Shown one piece after another: positions 61,798 to 64,000 of a stretch of 64,000 nt of DNA. Position 1 is the stretch's first letter. Every line of letters begins with the position of its first letter. The DNA comes from CAIKMD01 sp035605975 (GTDB lineage: Bacteria; Pseudomonadota; Alphaproteobacteria; ATCC43930; CGMCC-115725). The stretch is taken from assembly GCA_035605975.1 (NCBI GenBank), contig DATNGG010000140.1:12001-76000 (forward strand), written 5' to 3'. The translations under genes and the position numbers were made by a program. The notes beneath the pieces were generated by a model. That model saw only the letters and a list, made by a program, of their open reading frames with translations, ran no database searches and was not told where the DNA came from.

Positions 61798-64000
61798 CTA
61801 CTGTGCCGGCACCGGCTCGGGCAACTCGGCCGCGCGCCGCGCGGCCTCGCTCTTCGCTTCGCCGGCAAAGGCGGCCGAGACATGCTCGATCTTGCCGTCC
61901 CAGGGCACGATCTCGACCAGCGAATGCGAGCCCGCCAGCGAGTGCGTGGTCTTGGTCTGGGTGCGCTCGGGCGTCAGCAAGTTGAGGCAGCCGCCGCGAT
62001 CGACGGATTTTCCGGGCTCGCCCAGCGGATCGTAGATCGCCGAGGATTCATAGCCATGGCACACGCCGCGCGGCAGACGCTCGGTCGGCAGCGCCGCGCA
62101 CAGCACCGCGCCGCGATCGTTATGCACCTTGACGATATCGTGCTTCTTGATGCCGCGTTCGGCGGCATCGGTGCTGTTCATGCGGATGATCCAGTAATAC
62201 CAGCCGCCGACATTGATGCGGTGATCGGGAATGTTGAGCAGGAAACTGTCCTTGCCGTCGCCCTGGGTGTGGAAGCTGTATTTCGAATGCGGCGTTAGGA
62301 GCTGCAGCGGATATTTCTCGTAAAGCACGCCGGAATGCGGGCCTTCCCAGGAGGGCTCGTATTTGACGATCGGTGGGCGCTCGGGGTCGTGGAAGCGTTT
62401 CAAACTGCTGCACTCGAATTCGAGCTTGCCGGATTGCGTTTGCAGGCCCTTCAAATACTCGCCGGCATAATCCGAGGGCAGAGGCTGCGGCTCGGGCACG
62501 TCTTTCTTGCGGTTCTCCCAGAACCAGCGGAAGGAAACCGGCGCGCGGAGCTTCTCCTTTTCGCTCGGCACGACGAAATAGCCGCGACGGATGAAGTCCT
62601 TCCACGAAATGTGCTTGGGCAAATCCGATCCATCGAACTGGCGCTTCACCCAATCGATCTCGTTGACGCCTTCCGAGAAGTAATTGGCAAGCCCGAGGCG
62701 CTTCGAAATCTCGTTGAAGATCCAGAAATCGGATTTTGACTCGCCTAGCGGCTTGATCGCTGGCGCCTGAAAGATGATGACGCGATGGTTGAGCTGCTGG
62801 TGGCCGTGATGCGCGTAGCCGCCGAGCCCCGCCCATTCGCTGATATCGACGCGCTCGAAATTGGTGCAGGCGGGGAGGACGATATCCGCGAATTTCGCCT
62901 CGCCTTCGAACCAGATCGACTGGTTGACGACGAATTCGAGATTGGCCGACTGATACATCCGCACATGGCGGTTGGTGTTGTTCATCGTCGCGAGGATCGA
63001 GCCGCCATATTTATAGAGCATCTTCACCGGCGCATGGCCGGGCGCGGGATAGGCGAATTTCGCGAATTGATGCTCGATCGACTTGCCGATCCAGGGATAA
63101 CCCTCCGCCTTGCCGTCGGCGATCGCCTCGGGCATCCAGATGCGCGGAATGCGCTGGAACGGCGTGTTGATGGTCGGCAGCTGCGGCATGCGCTGATAAA
63201 GCTCGACCGGCATCGAGGTGCCTTCGAGATCGCCCGACATGCCGCCATCGGCATAGCCGGGGAAATAGAAATTGAAATCGATCGGGCAGCCCCACTGCAG
63301 ATTGCCCATATTGACGCCGGGCTTGCCGAGGCCCTGCATGGCGATGAGGCACACCATGACGCGTGCCCATTGGATGCCGGTCTGGTTGCGGCAGGCGCCG
63401 CCATGGCCGTTGCCCCAGCCGCCGGGCGCGAGATAGACGCGCTTGCCGCCCCATTCGCGCGCCAGCGCCCGCACGTCCCGCGCCGGCACGCCGGTCTCCA
63501 ACTCCTGCCATTCCGGCGTCTTCGCGATCCCGTCTTCCTCGCCGAGGAGATAGGCCTTCCACTTGTCGAAGCCGACCGTGTGGCTCGCGACATAATCTTT
63601 GTCGTAAAGCCCTTCCTTGATCCAGACATAGGCGATCGCCATCGCCATCGCGACCGAGGTCGTCGGCCGCGGCGCGAACCACTTGCCGCCCAGGAACTGC
63701 GCCGAGGCGTTGTAATGCGGATCGACATGGACGATTTTGATCCCGAGCTTCGGGTTCTTCAGCCATTGCCGGCGCACCGTGCCCTCCTGCGCGCCGTAGG
63801 AGCCGCTCGTCGTTTCGGGATCGGCCGACCAGAACACGATCATGTCGCAATTCTGCAGGCAGTCCTCGACCGTGCCGTAGGTTTCGGATTGGCCGACGCG
63901 CAGCGAATGGCCCCAATGATGCACCGCGCCCCAATACCAGCCTTCCCAGCTGTCGGGATTGTGATGCACGGCGGTGTGGCCGACGGCGTTCTTGAAGCGG
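61798..64000 (-). CDS. Molybdopterin oxidoreductase, pyrogallol-phloroglucinol transhydroxylase large subunit-like (partial)
   Basis: This is the C-terminal part (over 730 residues) of a DMSO-reductase-family molybdenum enzyme; the gene runs past position 64000. The visible start of the fragment contains HHNPDSWEGWYWG. The D-S-W trio matches the aspartate, Mo-ligating serine and tryptophan that I recall as alpha174-176 of Pelobacter acidigallici transhydroxylase. FWSADPETTSG and the MGD-binding blocks also fit. The enzyme would move a hydroxyl group between phenols, for example pyrogallol to phloroglucinol. It is co-transcribed with the small subunit and a decarboxylase-like amidohydrolase. 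Confidence 0.82.
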   Translation of the reverse strand, partial: RFKNAVGHTAVHHNPDSWEGWYWGAVHHWGHSLRVGQSETYGTVEDCLQNCDMIVFWSADPETTSGSYGAQEGTVRRQWLKNPKLGIKIVHVDPHYNASAQFLGGKWFAPRPTTSVAMAMAIAYVWIKEGLYDKDYVASHTVGFDKWKAYLLGEEDGIAKTPEWQELETGVPARDVRALAREWGGKRVYLAPGGWGNGHGGACRNQTGIQWARVMVCLIAMQGLGKPGVNMGNLQWGCPIDFNFYFPGYADGGMSGDLEGTSMPVELYQRMPQLPTINTPFQRIPRIWMPEAIADGKAEGYPWIGKSIEHQFAKFAYPAPGHAPVKMLYKYGGSILATMNNTNRHVRMYQSANLEFVVNQSIWFEGEAKFADIVLPACTNFERVDISEWAGLGGYAHHGHQQLNHRVIIFQAPAIKPLGESKSDFWIFNEISKRLGLANYFSEGVNEIDWVKRQFDGSDLPKHISWKDFIRRGYFVVPSEKEKLRAPVSFRWFWENRKKDVPEPQPLPSDYAGEYLKGLQTQSGKLEFECSSLKRFHDPERPPIVKYEPSWEGPHSGVLYEKYPLQLLTPHSKYSFHTQGDGKDSFLLNIPDHRINVGGWYYWIIRMNSTDAAERGIKKHDIVKVHNDRGAVLCAALPTERLPRGVCHGYESSAIYDPLGEPGKSVDRGGCLNLLTPERTQTKTTHSLAGSHSLVEIVPWDGKIEHVSAAFAGEAKSEAARRAAELPEPVPAQ

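Overview
The window is G+C-rich, densely coded chromosomal DNA with frequent GTG/TTG starts, many 4-bp start/stop overlaps and good Shine-Dalgarno sites. The gene families (Rieske oxygenases, NitT/TauT-type and branched-chain-type ABC importers, a TRAP binding protein, LigAB, RND efflux) suggest a metabolically versatile proteobacterium, most likely an alphaproteobacterium. The lineage is inferred from gene content only. I saw no tRNA, rRNA, CRISPR array or insertion sequence.

Positions 1-17 kb hold an export section. Three type II secretion genes (prepilin peptidase 113-859, gspK 2100-3092, gspD 14190-16580) are scattered among two secreted glycoside hydrolases (1147-2103, 3115-4941), a secreted beta-propeller-like protein (5700-7187), and a tripartite RND efflux operon (12771 to 7308, minus strand). 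A MurR/RpiR-type regulator (12908-13798) diverges from the efflux operon across a control region with a 16-bp perfect palindrome.

Positions 17-64 kb form one long catabolic region of short operons on both strands. It encodes six Rieske non-heme iron oxygenases (16980, 18319, 28215-, 36000, 53053, 58723-), two luciferase-like flavin monooxygenases, and a LigAB extradiol dioxygenase. It also has two amidohydrolase/decarboxylase-type TIM-barrel enzymes, a class II aldolase-family enzyme, a lone molybdenum hydroxylase large subunit, and a pyrogallol-phloroglucinol transhydroxylase-like pair whose alpha subunit runs off the right edge. Many hydrolases sit among them: two alpha/beta hydrolases, a cysteine hydrolase, a creatininase-family protein, an M20 peptidase, a metallo-beta-lactamase-fold protein and two polysaccharide-deacetylase-family proteins. 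Import is covered by two NitT/TauT-type ABC systems (19614-23171 with an extra binding protein at 25379; 48284-51601), a branched-chain-type system (42875 to 38434), an incomplete iron/thiamine-type ABC system without ATPase (33090 to 30294), and an orphan TRAP binding protein (58882). IclR (23183) and MarR (43072) regulators lie inside the region.

My reading is that each block imports an aromatic or heteroaromatic acid or amide, hydroxylates or demethylates it with a Rieske enzyme, trims side groups with hydrolases and decarboxylases, and cleaves or rearranges the ring with LigAB or the transhydroxylase. No Rieske reductase or flavin reductase is encoded in the window, so electrons must come from elsewhere. 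The substrates cannot be read from sequence alone. The most interesting points are the transhydroxylase/decarboxylase operon beside oxygen-dependent enzymes, the six reductase-less Rieske oxygenases, and an inverted-repeat motif shared by two promoters near the IclR gene.
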